Shown here piece after piece: positions 27,342 through 36,400 of a stretch of DNA of 64,000 bases (positions within the stretch are counted from its first letter, which is position 1; every line of letters starts with the position of its first letter). Made by a program: the position numbers and the translations under genes. The notes under the pieces are model-generated. The model was not told the DNA's origin. It saw nothing but the letters and a program-made list of their open reading frames with translations, and ran no database searches. The stretch is from Chloroflexota bacterium (GTDB lineage Bacteria > Chloroflexota > Dehalococcoidia > Lucifugimonadales > Lucifugimonadaceae), in contig JABMNO010000070.1 of assembly GCA_013204555.1 (NCBI GenBank), positions 1-64,000 of the forward strand, given 5' to 3'.

Positions 27342-28658
27342 CTAACGCATCCACTTTCGAGTGGCTGTAACAAGGAATAAGGCCAGGGTTGTTACACCGA
27401 CGAATGACTCGAGAACTCCTAGGTACCTTGTCCAACCAGTCGGCCGAGTGACCCACTCCCCGTATCCGAGTGCGCTGAATGAGACGCCAGAGAAATAGAG
27501 GGCTCTGGCAGATTGTTTGATAAATTCGACTGCTCCATCGAAAGAAACATCAATCCCATGCCACTCGTAGAACCAAACTGAAAACAGGACAATAAATAGT
27601 GCAGCGCCGAGCAGAACACGTAATGGTCGCTCACCGTAGCCAAAAACGTATCTCGCGAACTGTGCGGTCAATATGGGTTGTACATTGCTGCGGAATTTAC
27701 CGCGCGCTCCGGCCCTTGCAACGTTGATCGTAACGCGTCCGGCATTCGCGCCACGAGGGCTAATCTCCGCGGTCAATTGTTTACGATAGGCTTCCTCCTC
27801 TCGATAGTGGAACTCACCGGCCAAACTCCGATCTCCCGCAGTTGTATGCGCACGAGTCAACTCTCGGTAGACGATCACCGACTTCTGATATTCGCCTACT
27901 GATTCTTGCTTGACAACAAACTTTTCGTCCCACTGAATTCCGGTCAAGAAGGTGGTATCAAAATGTGTCCCAGATAAGTCTGCACCCGCCATGCATGAAT
28001 CCCGCAAATCGACGTGGGTGGTCTTTACATTGGTGAATTGCGCAGCGGAAAAATCACAGTCTGAGGCCACAGCATCGCGTAGATCAACCCTCTCCAGCAC
28101 AGCACCTCGAAAACTTGCATTGGGCAAGTGAGCTTCCCTGAAATCTGCCCAGTGAAGTTTCGAATTATCGAACTCGACGTATCGGAGGTCCGCCCGCCGA
28201 AAATTGGCGTGTGTTGCGATCGTGCTACGGAATCCCGTTGGGACTATTTCGTGGTTCAGAATCGAGGGCTTACCCTCAGCCCAGTCCTGTAATACCGGGC
28301 CTGTTGCAAGGTCTCCTGCCGTCAAAGGGGAATCGCCATTTAGCACGATGAGAGGAAACATGATCGCACGCTCAAGTACGGCTCCTTGGAGATAACATCC
28401 CGACATGTCAAGACCTCTGAGATCAATGCCTGTCATATCGAGTCCACCGAGGCGTAATAGGTCTGCCACACCACCGTTCGCTTCGATGAGTTTCTCCAAG
28501 GTCACCCTATCGAGTGGCATCAACTGTTTGAGGTTCCCCGTATCGGCGTCACGTGCGTGAATGCCGCCGTCAAGCAAGATGTGCTCATAGTCCATTGGGT
28601 TGATGTAAATATCCGAACCGCCAGATCGCTTTTCGCGGTCTCTCTTCCCGAAAATCAT
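27342..28658 (-). CDS. Pentapeptide-repeat protein fused to K+-channel-like pore
   Basis: 438 residues. An N-terminal helical part is followed by pentapeptide-type repeats in two blocks (about 75-105, LGGLDMTGIDLRGLDMSGC, and about 155-235, FRRADLRYVEFDNSKLHWAD). A linker leads to a C-terminal Ion_trans_2-type pore: TM RVLLGAALFIVLFSVWFYEW, pore helix ALYFSGVSFSALGYGEW with GYG selectivity-filter residues, and a last TM. It is a probable two-TM ion channel gated by a cytosolic beta-helix. It is the longest intact gene of the island. Confidence 0.85.
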   Translation of the reverse strand: MIFGKRDREKRSGGSDIYINPMDYEHILLDGGIHARDADTGNLKQLMPLDRVTLEKLIEANGGVADLLRLGGLDMTGIDLRGLDMSGCYLQGAVLERAIMFPLIVLNGDSPLTAGDLATGPVLQDWAEGKPSILNHEIVPTGFRSTIATHANFRRADLRYVEFDNSKLHWADFREAHLPNASFRGAVLERVDLRDAVASDCDFSAAQFTNVKTTHVDLRDSCMAGADLSGTHFDTTFLTGIQWDEKFVVKQESVGEYQKSVIVYRELTRAHTTAGDRSLAGEFHYREEEAYRKQLTAEISPRGANAGRVTINVARAGARGKFRSNVQPILTAQFARYVFGYGERPLRVLLGAALFIVLFSVWFYEWHGIDVSFDGAVEFIKQSARALYFSGVSFSALGYGEWVTRPTGWTRYLGVLESFVGVTTLALFLVTATRKWMR

Positions 28659-29022
28659 CTAGTTTCTCCATCGGACTGATCGTGCAGGCCCCACTCCATA
28701 GAGCAGATGGTCAACCCGCCGCTGTACACGCTCAGAAGGCATAGTGCCGGGCATGATAAGCGAAGCCAAGCTCTGAAACCTATTTCGGTGGTCGCTGCAG
28801 CGCGTATAAACGTGGACTCATATTTGGCCCAGGATTATCCGCGAGTATCTACCCACTAATCATTCGAACCGTAGGGGGGAACGCTTCATTAAACAACGAC
28901 CAGCGAACTGGCTCATACGGCGCTCTTACCTTCTTCGGATTGAAGTGAGGTCACCCCGAGGATCGTCTCGATTCAAGTTCTCCCTTGGTCAAATTGTTGG
29001 TCAAACCAAGATTTCCTTAATG
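28659..29022. other. Gene-free right part of island
   Basis: No convincing gene is seen in this stretch between the channel gene and the tRNA terminator. An integrase gene would be expected next to the tRNA in an active element; none is recognisable. Confidence 0.5.
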
Positions 29023-29049
29023 AAAAAGGCCCCAGATATGGGGCCTTTT
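29023..29049 (-). terminator. Terminator of tRNA operon
   Basis: AAAAGGCCCC, a six-base loop, then GGGGCCTTTT. On the minus strand the stem is followed by a T-run, 21 bp past the CCA end of tRNA-Cys. Confidence 0.85.
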
Positions 29050-29069
29050 CTCAATACGAATCAAGTATA

Positions 29070-29146
29070 TGGAGGCGACGGGCGGATTCGAACCGCCGAA
29101 TGGAGGTTTTGCAAACCTCTGCCTTAGGCCACTTGGCTACGTCGCC
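29070..29146 (-). tRNA. tRNA-Cys (anticodon GCA)
   Basis: 77 nt with encoded CCA. Acceptor GGCGACG/CGTCGCC, T-arm GGCGGTTCGAATCCGCC, anticodon loop in GGTTTGCAAAACC. Its 3' 48 bp are duplicated in degenerate form at 22503-22550. Last of three tRNA genes. Confidence 0.95.
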
Positions 29147-29157
29147 CAGTCACTAAT

Positions 29158-29180
29158 CGCGCCCCTCAAAAGGGGGCGCG
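29158..29180. repeat. Hairpin between tRNA-Leu and tRNA-Cys
   Basis: CGCGCCCC and GGGGGCGCG flank a short TCAAAA loop. Probably a processing or spacer structure in the tRNA transcript; a T-run is lacking. Confidence 0.5.
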
Positions 29181-29189
29181 ACCGATAAA

Positions 29190-29276
29190 TGGTGCCGAGG
29201 GTGAGGCTCGAACTCACACGCCCTTACGAGCACAGCGCCCTCAACGCTGCTTGTCTACCAATTCCAACACCTCGGC
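29190..29276 (-). tRNA. tRNA-Leu (anticodon GAG)
   Basis: 87-nt type II tRNA with encoded CCA. Acceptor GCCGAGG/CCTCGGC, long variable arm, T-loop TTCGAGC, anticodon loop TTGAGGG giving GAG. A second leucine isoacceptor in the window. Confidence 0.95.
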
Positions 29277-29300
29277 AGATGTCTTCACGTCGAAGTTTAC

Positions 29301-29377
29301 TGGCAGGAGCGGAGGGATTCGAACCCCCGACCTTCGGTTTTGGAGACCGGTGCTCTAGCCAACTGAGCTACGCTCCT
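29301..29377 (-). tRNA. tRNA-Trp (anticodon CCA)
   Basis: 77 nt with encoded CCA. Acceptor AGGAGCG/CGCTCCT, D-arm AGCTCAGTTGGCTAGAGC, anticodon stem-loop CGGTCTCCAAAACCG giving CCA. First gene of the Trp-Leu-Cys transcript. Confidence 0.95.
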
Positions 29378-29534
29378 TCGACGCGATGAGTCGGCCCTCA
29401 TCCACCTGACACCGTTGTTCAAAAAGCTACCGTAGGCAGGGATGCCCACGCTACGTCAACGGGAGACGGGTGAATTCAGACACAACACCAACTTGAATCT
29501 TATCTCAGCATCAAACGCCCATACAACATAGAGC

Positions 29535-29878
29535 TGAGGTGGTCCCGTTTGTCTGAACAGCGTCGGCCTGTGTGATAAGTGGAATCGTCTGCCGTGGATT
29601 AGGCCGCTGTGGGTGCTGGCAGCGGTCTGTCGTACAACTGGTCCAGAGTCATTCTGCCGAGGCTCGAATGGGGCCTTCTCGCGTTGTAGAACTCGAAATA
29701 CTGCCCGCGTTCAGCTCTGGCCTCTGACACCGATTCGTAAGCGTTCAGGTGCACCTCTCTTCGGCTGGCTCAGGACAACCCCTCGTCATTTTTCGCTCCT
29801 GATTCTAGAGGCGCCATGATGCCTAACTCAGGCAACGATTCCACTTATCCCCCTGTTCAGTTATCCGGAGCCACCTCA
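29535..29878 (-). mobile_element. IS3-family insertion sequence remnant
   Basis: A 344-bp element with ends TGAGGTGG...CCACCTCA. Inner inverted repeats are CTGAACAG plus GATAAGTGGAATCGT on the left (29553-29588) and ACGATTCCACTTATC plus CTGTTCAG on the right (29835-29860). Between them only the C-terminal 52 codons of the transposase remain. TG..CA termini fit the IS3 family. Confidence 0.75.
29599..29757 (-). pseudogene. IS3-family transposase OrfB, C-terminal fragment
   Basis: The frame encodes EVHLNAYESVSEARAERGQ then FEFYNARRPHSSLGRMT, the last conserved block of DDE (IS3/rve) transposases, and stops at TAA 29599-29601. The rest of the gene, including the catalytic D and D, is missing. 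Confidence 0.85.
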
Positions 29879-29962
29879 TTCTCGACAGGCGCTCGTTGTT
29901 CGGACTCGCGGGGAACCATAGAATGCGGCTACGTTTTATCCCACATTCGACACCTTCACGCC

Positions 29963-30469
29963 ATGAGAATTGTTGGCATCGACCCCGGCCTCAACCGCAC
30001 CGGCTACGGTGTGATTGATTCATCTGGAACCCGTTCAGGGGCTCAGGTCGCGGTGGAAGGCGGGGTATGTAAGTCGCGTCAGGCTGATGAGCTTGGGATG
30101 AGAATTCTGGCTATTTACTCCGATGTTTGCGAAGTGCTTGATGAGTTCAAACCGGCGGTCATGGCTCTGGAACAGATTCACAGCCACTATAAGTTCCCCA
30201 AGACGGCTATCTTGATGGGACACGTTCGAGGCGCAATATGCCTGGCCGCTGCCGAGCGCGGGGTTCCGGTGATCGACTACGCTCCCACGCGCGTAAAGAA
30301 CGTACTCACGGGGTCCGGACGGGCAACAAAGGAACAGGTTCAACTATCAGTAGCATCACAGCTTGGACTGCCAGAGCCACCAAACCCGGACGACGTGGCC
30401 GACGCGTTTGCGCTGGCGATATGCCACGCACTTGTGGCGAACATGCCTATGATCGCGGTGGCGAGGTGA
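29963..30469 (+). CDS. ruvC: Holliday junction resolvase RuvC
   Basis: 168 residues from ATG 29963. First catalytic Asp in MRIVGIDPGLNRTG, Glu in MALEQIHSHYKFP, then the ENVLTGSGRATKEQV-like block PTRVKNVLTGSGRATK and the last acidic pair in NPDDVADAFALAICH. It cuts four-way junctions as a dimer with RuvAB. The longer frame upstream (from 29816) runs into the IS remnant and is not used. Confidence 0.96.
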   Translation: MRIVGIDPGLNRTGYGVIDSSGTRSGAQVAVEGGVCKSRQADELGMRILAIYSDVCEVLDEFKPAVMALEQIHSHYKFPKTAILMGHVRGAICLAAAERGVPVIDYAPTRVKNVLTGSGRATKEQVQLSVASQLGLPEPPNPDDVADAFALAICHALVANMPMIAVAR

Positions 30470-30476
30470 AGCAAAG

Positions 30477-31133
30477 ATGATCTCTTATCTTGAGGGCCGG
30501 GTCCGTCGTATGCCCGTAGACGGCCCCGTGATGGTGTTACTGACAGATGGCGGCATTGGCTATGAGATCACGTTGCCTACGTTCGTGCACCATGGTCTCC
30601 AGCAGCGCGGCATATCCGAAGGCGACACCATTGGCCTTGAGATCTACTATCACGTGACCGATCGCCAACCGAAGCCTGTTCTTGTCGGATTCCAGGACAC
30701 GAAGCAGAAAACGTTCTTTGAACGACTCATCGGTGTGGAGGGAGTTGGACCTTCGAAGGCCGCCGCGGCCCTGATTTTTCCAGTAGCAGATATCGCTCGC
30801 GCCATTGAGGATGAAGACGTGACATTGCTTCGGCGCATGCCAGGTATTGGCGATCGTGCGGCGCAGAAGATCGTCGCCGCGTTGCGTGGCAAAGTCACGG
30901 ACTGGGCCATGGACGCGTCCGGCCCGTCAGAGACAGCACCAGTGAAGTCGCCAGAAGAAGAGGCGAAAGAAGCTGTGATCGCGGAAGGGGTGGATATCCT
31001 GGTGGGGCTCGGTCATCGCCCCAACGACGCGAAAGTTGCCATCTCAAATGCACTGGACAGCGAGCCAGAACTGGCAGACGACATAGAAGCGCTCATCCGG
31101 CAGGTGTTCCGTTCACTGGCCGGCGTGGCGTAG
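30477..31133 (+). CDS. ruvA: Holliday junction helicase subunit RuvA
   Basis: 218 residues, slightly longer than the usual 190-205. N-terminal OB fold, central helix-hairpin-helix motifs (LIGVEGVGPSKAAAAL and LLRRMPGIGDRAAQKIVAAL), and the C-terminal domain that contacts RuvB (LVGLGHRPNDAKVAI) after an acidic linker. It binds the junction and loads RuvB. Seven bases separate it from ruvC. Confidence 0.96.
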   Translation: MISYLEGRVRRMPVDGPVMVLLTDGGIGYEITLPTFVHHGLQQRGISEGDTIGLEIYYHVTDRQPKPVLVGFQDTKQKTFFERLIGVEGVGPSKAAAALIFPVADIARAIEDEDVTLLRRMPGIGDRAAQKIVAALRGKVTDWAMDASGPSETAPVKSPEEEAKEAVIAEGVDILVGLGHRPNDAKVAISNALDSEPELADDIEALIRQVFRSLAGVA

Positions 31134-31145
31134 TCGGAGGCCTAT

Positions 31146-32264
31146 GTGGCACGCCAGAAGGTAGTAGGCGAAGGCGCTGAACCACCGAAGAAAAAATTCA
31201 CTCGAGCGAAACGAGACGCAACATCAGAGCCCGTCGAGTCAGCGCCGGTGTTGGACCCGTCTCCAGATACAGTGGAAGATGCTCCGCTTAACGCACTGCG
31301 CCCCACATCGTTCGACGATTACGTGGGCCAGCGTGAGGTTCTCGATAGCCTCAAGATTGCGGTCCAGGCCGCCAGGTCGCGAGACGAAGCCGTCGATCAC
31401 GTACTGTTCAACGGCCCACCCGGCCTTGGCAAGACCACACTCGCACACATCATCTCTAAAGAGTTTGGTTCAAAGCTGACCCAGACGTCTGGCCCAACTC
31501 TGGAACGACCTCTGGATATGGTTGGCCTTCTATCTAACCTTGAAAAGGGCGAGGTTCTCTTCATTGATGAAATCCACCGGATTCCAAGAGCGGTTGAGGA
31601 GTACATGTACTCCGCAATGGAAGACTTCAAGGTGGACTTCGTCACCGGCAAGGGAACATACTCCCGCACACTGACATACCGGCTGGCCCAGTTCACGCTG
31701 GTTGGCGCGACGACTCGTGCTGGCATGCTGAGTGGACCGCTGCGAGATCGTTTCGGCCTGACCTACCACCTTGATTTCTACTCGCCAGAGGAACTCAGCC
31801 AGGTAGTGACCAGATCGGCCGGAATCCTGGGCGTTCAGATCAATCAGGAAGGCTCCGACGAGATCGCCCGTAGGTCTCGTGGCACCCCAAGAATCGCTAA
31901 CCGACTATTGCGCCGCGTTCGCGACTATGCTCAGGTGAACGCCGACGGGATGATAACCGGAAAAATCGCGACCCACGCGTTGACCAGCGAGGGCGTTGAT
32001 GAGATGGGACTGGACCGGCTGGACCGGCTATACCTGACCACCCTGGCGGATCAGTACAGTGGCGGGCCAGCAGGACTCAACGCAATCGCCGCAACCGTAA
32101 ATGAAGACGCCCAAACACTGGAAGACGTCGTCGAGCCATTCCTACTCAAGATAGGTCTGATTGTTCGAACGCCAGCAGGACGCAAAGCAACACAGGCGGG
32201 GATGGATCATTCTGGAGTGCCCTCGCTAATTTCCCCGGGCCCGCAGCAGGCAAGCCTGCTTTAG
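31146..32264 (+). CDS. ruvB: Holliday junction branch migration ATPase RuvB
   Basis: 372 residues with a roughly 45-residue charged N-terminal extension. AAA+ core: ALRPTSFDDYVGQ, Walker A GPPGLGKTT, Walker B LFIDEIHR, sensor I VGATTRAG, arginine-finger region LRDRFG, and the C-terminal winged helix. Start is GTG. Third gene of ruvCAB. Confidence 0.96.
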   Translation: MARQKVVGEGAEPPKKKFTRAKRDATSEPVESAPVLDPSPDTVEDAPLNALRPTSFDDYVGQREVLDSLKIAVQAARSRDEAVDHVLFNGPPGLGKTTLAHIISKEFGSKLTQTSGPTLERPLDMVGLLSNLEKGEVLFIDEIHRIPRAVEEYMYSAMEDFKVDFVTGKGTYSRTLTYRLAQFTLVGATTRAGMLSGPLRDRFGLTYHLDFYSPEELSQVVTRSAGILGVQINQEGSDEIARRSRGTPRIANRLLRRVRDYAQVNADGMITGKIATHALTSEGVDEMGLDRLDRLYLTTLADQYSGGPAGLNAIAATVNEDAQTLEDVVEPFLLKIGLIVRTPAGRKATQAGMDHSGVPSLISPGPQQASLL

Positions 32265-32319
32265 ATTTTTGTTGCCGGTCGAGAGCACATGCGCGTCATG
32301 TAGCCGGATATTCCCCATT

Positions 32320-32461
32320 CCGTCGTCCTGAGGCTCCGGGGGAGGACCTCATCCCCAACGGTGGACGTGAGGAGGCGCTGCAATATCGGCGTATCGCTCG
32401 ATTCGGGGTTGAGGAAGAGATTCTCACGTCGCCCCCAGAGCCTCGCTCCTCAGAACGACGG
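32320..32461. repeat. Inverted-repeat intergenic element
   Basis: CCGTCGTCCTGAGG (32320-32333) and CCTCAGAACGACGG (32448-32461) form 14-bp inverted termini with one mismatch around 114 bp that also contains partly complementary G/C-rich segments. No coding frame. Looks like a REP/MITE-type element; similar CCTGAG-type motifs recur near 62.0-62.2 kb. Confidence 0.55.
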
Positions 32462-32548
32462 ATGATCCATGGTGACAGGTCTAATTTGCGCGACCAAACG
32501 CCCACTTCCCTATACTTCGCAACACGCAATCCTCTCACCCGCATTGAA

Positions 32549-33397
32549 ATGAGAATGACCTTGGCTAAGAAGAAAGTACTTGTAACCGGCCTTCGGGGCC
32601 TTGTTGGAACGGCATTGCGCTCAGAATTTGAAGAGCGGTATGAGCTGTCTGGCTTCTCCCGCTATGGCGCTGAAGATCTTCCCGATGAGCGCAACCACAA
32701 AGGCAACATTGCCGATCTAGACTCGGTGGTAAAGGCATTTGAGGGGCAGCACACGGTGGTTCACCTGGCAGCTGATCGCAGCGCCACGGCTGATTGGGAA
32801 TCGGCGTTGCGCAACAACTTTGTGGGCACATATAACATCTTCGAGGGAGCTAAGAGGGCCGGAGTGAAGCGGGTTGTGTTTGGTAGTTCACAGCATTCCA
32901 TTGGTGGCAACTACCTTGATGAGCCGTACCGTTCCATTCTTGCTGGTGAGTTTGACAAGGTAACCCGGCCCTACGCACTGATGGATGAAACAATTCCCAT
33001 CAGGCCGTCCGGGTACTACGGCGCTTCAAAGGCATATGGCGAGGCCCTTGGTAGCGTGTACAAGGACTACTACGGCGTGCAGTCCATTCACATTCGCATT
33101 GGCTGGACGATATCAAATGACAACCCGAGGGTCTCCGGCGGTGGTCTGGCGATGTGGTTGAGTCATCGCGATACGGCCCAGATTCACTATAAGGCCGTCG
33201 ATGCACCGGATGATCTCGACTACGCGGTGGTGTTCGCAACATCGAACAATTACTGGAACATCTTCTCGCTGGACAAAGCACGCAAGTTGCTTGGATATGA
33301 TCCGCAGGACGATGCGGGCAAAGAGCTTGACCCCAACGCCTCACTACCGGAGCGCGACCGCACAGAGTTCAAAGTACACCCGGACGATCCAGAATAG
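32549..33397 (+). CDS. NAD-dependent epimerase/dehydratase (extended SDR)
   Basis: About 282 residues. Rossmann motif VLVTGLRGLVGTAL, VVHLAADRSA, the catalytic Tyr-Lys in GYYGASKAYGE, and FGSSQHSIGG. Family members include UDP-sugar epimerases and uronate dehydrogenases; the HIRIGWT and WLSHRD blocks fit the latter better. Start ATG 32549; ATG 32555 is close and no strong ribosome site helps. It stands alone between ruvB and the convergent surface-protein gene. Confidence 0.85.
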   Translation: MRMTLAKKKVLVTGLRGLVGTALRSEFEERYELSGFSRYGAEDLPDERNHKGNIADLDSVVKAFEGQHTVVHLAADRSATADWESALRNNFVGTYNIFEGAKRAGVKRVVFGSSQHSIGGNYLDEPYRSILAGEFDKVTRPYALMDETIPIRPSGYYGASKAYGEALGSVYKDYYGVQSIHIRIGWTISNDNPRVSGGGLAMWLSHRDTAQIHYKAVDAPDDLDYAVVFATSNNYWNIFSLDKARKLLGYDPQDDAGKELDPNASLPERDRTEFKVHPDDPE

Positions 33398-33422
33398 ATT
33401 CACGTTCTCTCATTGGTGATGG

Positions 33423-36400
33423 CTAATCTTTGATTAGGGCGATGTTCTCAATGTGGGTCCAATTGATCAGGTCGACGGTCTTGTCGTCCAGCATGAACTT
33501 CAAGACCGTCGATTCCGTTTCGTTGCCTGTGATGTGGGCGTAGAGGTCTATCTCAAGATAGTCGGTCTGATCGATGATTGTGTATTCACCCGGCGTGAAT
33601 GTGCTGGTCTTGGTGACCCAGCCGGTGGCAGCGATGTCGGTGGTTGTCGCCACATGAGAGCCAAGAGTGGTCCGTACATCACCGGTCTGAGTCCGGATCA
33701 GTACGTCCATGTCCGCATGGGTATTTGCGACAAGACCACCGTTGTAGATGGTGTAAGCGGCAATGGAGACATCGACATTCGCTGAACCCAGATATTCACC
33801 CCACTGCGACAGGGCGCTCAACCCCGCAGTGCCCTGCGAATGAGTATTCGCGGCTATTGCCTTGTTCCAGTCATCTGATGAGTCTCCACGACGCAGGCCT
33901 AAGTCGTTGCTCTTGTTCTGGTTATTTTCGACCCTCAGGATAACTCCATTGGCAGAGGTTGGAACGGAGTACGTCGTTGCATCAATCTGCTGCCATGAAC
34001 GGGTTGGAGGATCTGCGACGGCCACATCGTTGGCGTAATAGACGACCGAACCTTTCGTCTGACCAACCATGTATACCTTGATGCCCGCGGTCCCCAGATA
34101 GATTTCCAACTGATCTGCAGCATCTATGCCCACCATGTATAAAACGTTTGCCTGTGTATCAATATCATTGGCCGTATCGGCATCAGTACTTCCGATCTCC
34201 CGGACCGCGTAATTCGTGGCATTTCCTGTGTTGTCGATCATCAGAATGACGCCGTCAGTATCGCCATCAACCTGACCTGTGAGGTCAACCGTAGTCCACT
34301 GGGTTGTTGATGCTGGTGTGATATCCGGCGGAACTAACTCAAACGTCGGATCAACGCCAACCGTGTAGCCGATCACCTTGACCATCACATTGACTGTGTC
34401 TTGCACGTACGCCTGGATGAGTCGGCTTGAATCGACTTTGACGATCTGCCAGCGATGGCCGCGCCCTCCCAGAGTCTGGCCCCCGGATGCCATGTAGTCA
34501 CGGGTGTCAGCTTTGCCCCGGACTACCCCACTCAGGGCGTTGCTTGGGTGACCATTCACTAGCTCTACCAACACACCGGTGGTGTCCACCGGTACGACTG
34601 CGGAAAGGTCAACGTCTTGCCATGAACCAGCGACGGCCGGTGTGACATCTGTAGCGGTGGTGAAATACTGGAATCCATACGGCGGATCGCCGGTCCAGAC
34701 CCGGTATGAGACGTCCCATGTGGAGTCGGTGATGGCTGAGTAGCCGTTGAGTGGGTAGAGAAGACGGCCACCGTTCTCTGTTGGCTGTACCCTCGCGACC
34801 GCGTTTCCGCTGTCGGCCGTCAGGATCGTAGCGTTGCCCTGGGGGTCAGGTTCGTTGTTGCCGGGCAGCACGAGCACTGAGGGATAGAGCGTCGCGTCGT
34901 AGGCGATCATCATCCCACCACTGGAGCCAGCGCCCACGGTGATCTTCAATTCGATCTGATTGCCGTTGGAAACGGTGTAGTTGGAGACGGATATCTCCCC
35001 GGCTTTCTTCACCCATGTACCTGATGCCGCACTGTCCCATGCTGAGGCGCTGATCGTTGTACTGGCGATTTCCGTGTATGTAGAGCCGTTGAAGTCACGC
35101 AGGTAAAGGATTAGTTCGCCGGAAGATGTAGAGCTGAATCCCTGCGCCGCACCCCAGATCTCCACTACGACGTTTCCATCGATCGATGTATCTGCCGCCA
35201 ACACGGGACTCAACCAGTTCTGGTACAGGCTAATGTCGGTCTCACCCGCACCAGACCCGCCCTTCGCAATAGTTCGGCCCACGGTGGAGTCGATATCGCT
35301 GTCATAGTCCCAAAGCGTCGTGTTGTCCGGGTACGTCAGTGTCATACCAAGACCTGATTGGGCCGTCGTGGCGCCGGTTGCCGGAGTGGGGTTGTTGTGC
35401 AAGTAGTAGCCGCTGTCGTGGTACGAGGTCAGGAGGTCGTAATAAGTAGACGTGGCGATCTTGCTCTGTTCGCCATGTCCGTACAGGTCACGCACCAGTG
35501 GGAACTGCACATTTGATGGATAAGAGATGGTGTCGTACGCAACCCACATTGCGGCCGTGGATGAGGCCCCAACGATAACTTTGATCTCAAGCTGGTTGCC
35601 CTGAGCGATTGTGTAGCTGACGTTGCTGAACGAGAGAGTCTTATCGACGAATGTCCCTGTCGCTCCTGCATCCCATGGCCCCGCGGTGAGTGTTGTGCTC
35701 GCGATCTCAGTGGACGTTGAGCCGTTGAAGTTCCGCAGGTATGCGACAAGGCTGCCGGTTGAAGATGTGCTGAAGTTTTCGACCGCTGCGAACAAACGGA
35801 GGCTGATCGTTCCCTGCAACTCAAGGTCGGAACTCAACACCCCTGTCTGCCAGTTCTGGTAGCGGGTCGTGTCTGCCTCATCGGGACCACTGCCGCCGGT
35901 TGCGATGGCGATACCTGTTTGGGCGTCAACGTCTGTGTCGTAGTTGTAGAGCGTCGTCTGACTCGGGTAGAACGGAGTGGCAGGGAGGTCTACTGAAGAG
36001 AGGGTATCTGCGGTTGGGGTCGTCGCTGAGTTGTGGAGATAGAAGCCACAAGGATTCGAGCCGGAGACATCGATTTCAGCGGATGCGCCGCCAGGGGTGG
36101 TGATGCGGATCATGTTTCCGCTGGACGCCCAGACTGACGACGCGAATTCGGCAGTGATCTGTGCGCTCTCACCGGGGTCTACCACGCCTCTGCCAACATT
36201 CTCGGCGCTGCCGCCCGGTGCAAGTATCTGGGCCACAACCCATTCACCGGCAGATGGGGTGTCGGTATCGCTATATGTCAGCCAGGAGACTTGCTCACCG
36301 GCTGATGTGTTGTACCAGGCAATGAAGTCCCAGTCAGAGAAGGTATGAAGCGGTGATGAGCCGGTGTTTTCGACCTCAAATGAGATGGTAGTGCCGAGTG

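Larger units (their letters stand above)
22551..29069. mobile_element. Degenerate genomic island at tRNA-Cys
   Basis: About 6.5 kb bounded by the tRNA-Cys fragment (22503-22550) and the intact tRNA-Cys gene. Contents: an NTF2-like gene, a DUF3987 primase/helicase pseudogene with its TubC_N-like and small HTH neighbours (a gene set typical of integrative elements), then mostly minus-strand hypotheticals and a pentapeptide-repeat channel protein. No integrase or recombinase was recognised, so the element is probably immobile. Confidence 0.6.

Noticed and set aside
27226-27426. 13-bp repeat ACTCCTAGGTACC near 27226 and 27414 as an att pair
   Set aside because: Too short and it encloses only the 3' end of the channel gene; the tRNA-Cys repeat is a much better boundary.
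28681-29022. Remnant of a tyrosine recombinase next to tRNA-Cys
   Set aside because: I looked for the C-terminal R-H-R-Y blocks on both strands and could not recognise any.
29816-29962. N-terminal extension of RuvC
   Set aside because: It reads through the IS remnant's right end; RuvC proteins start at the MRIVGIDPG block.
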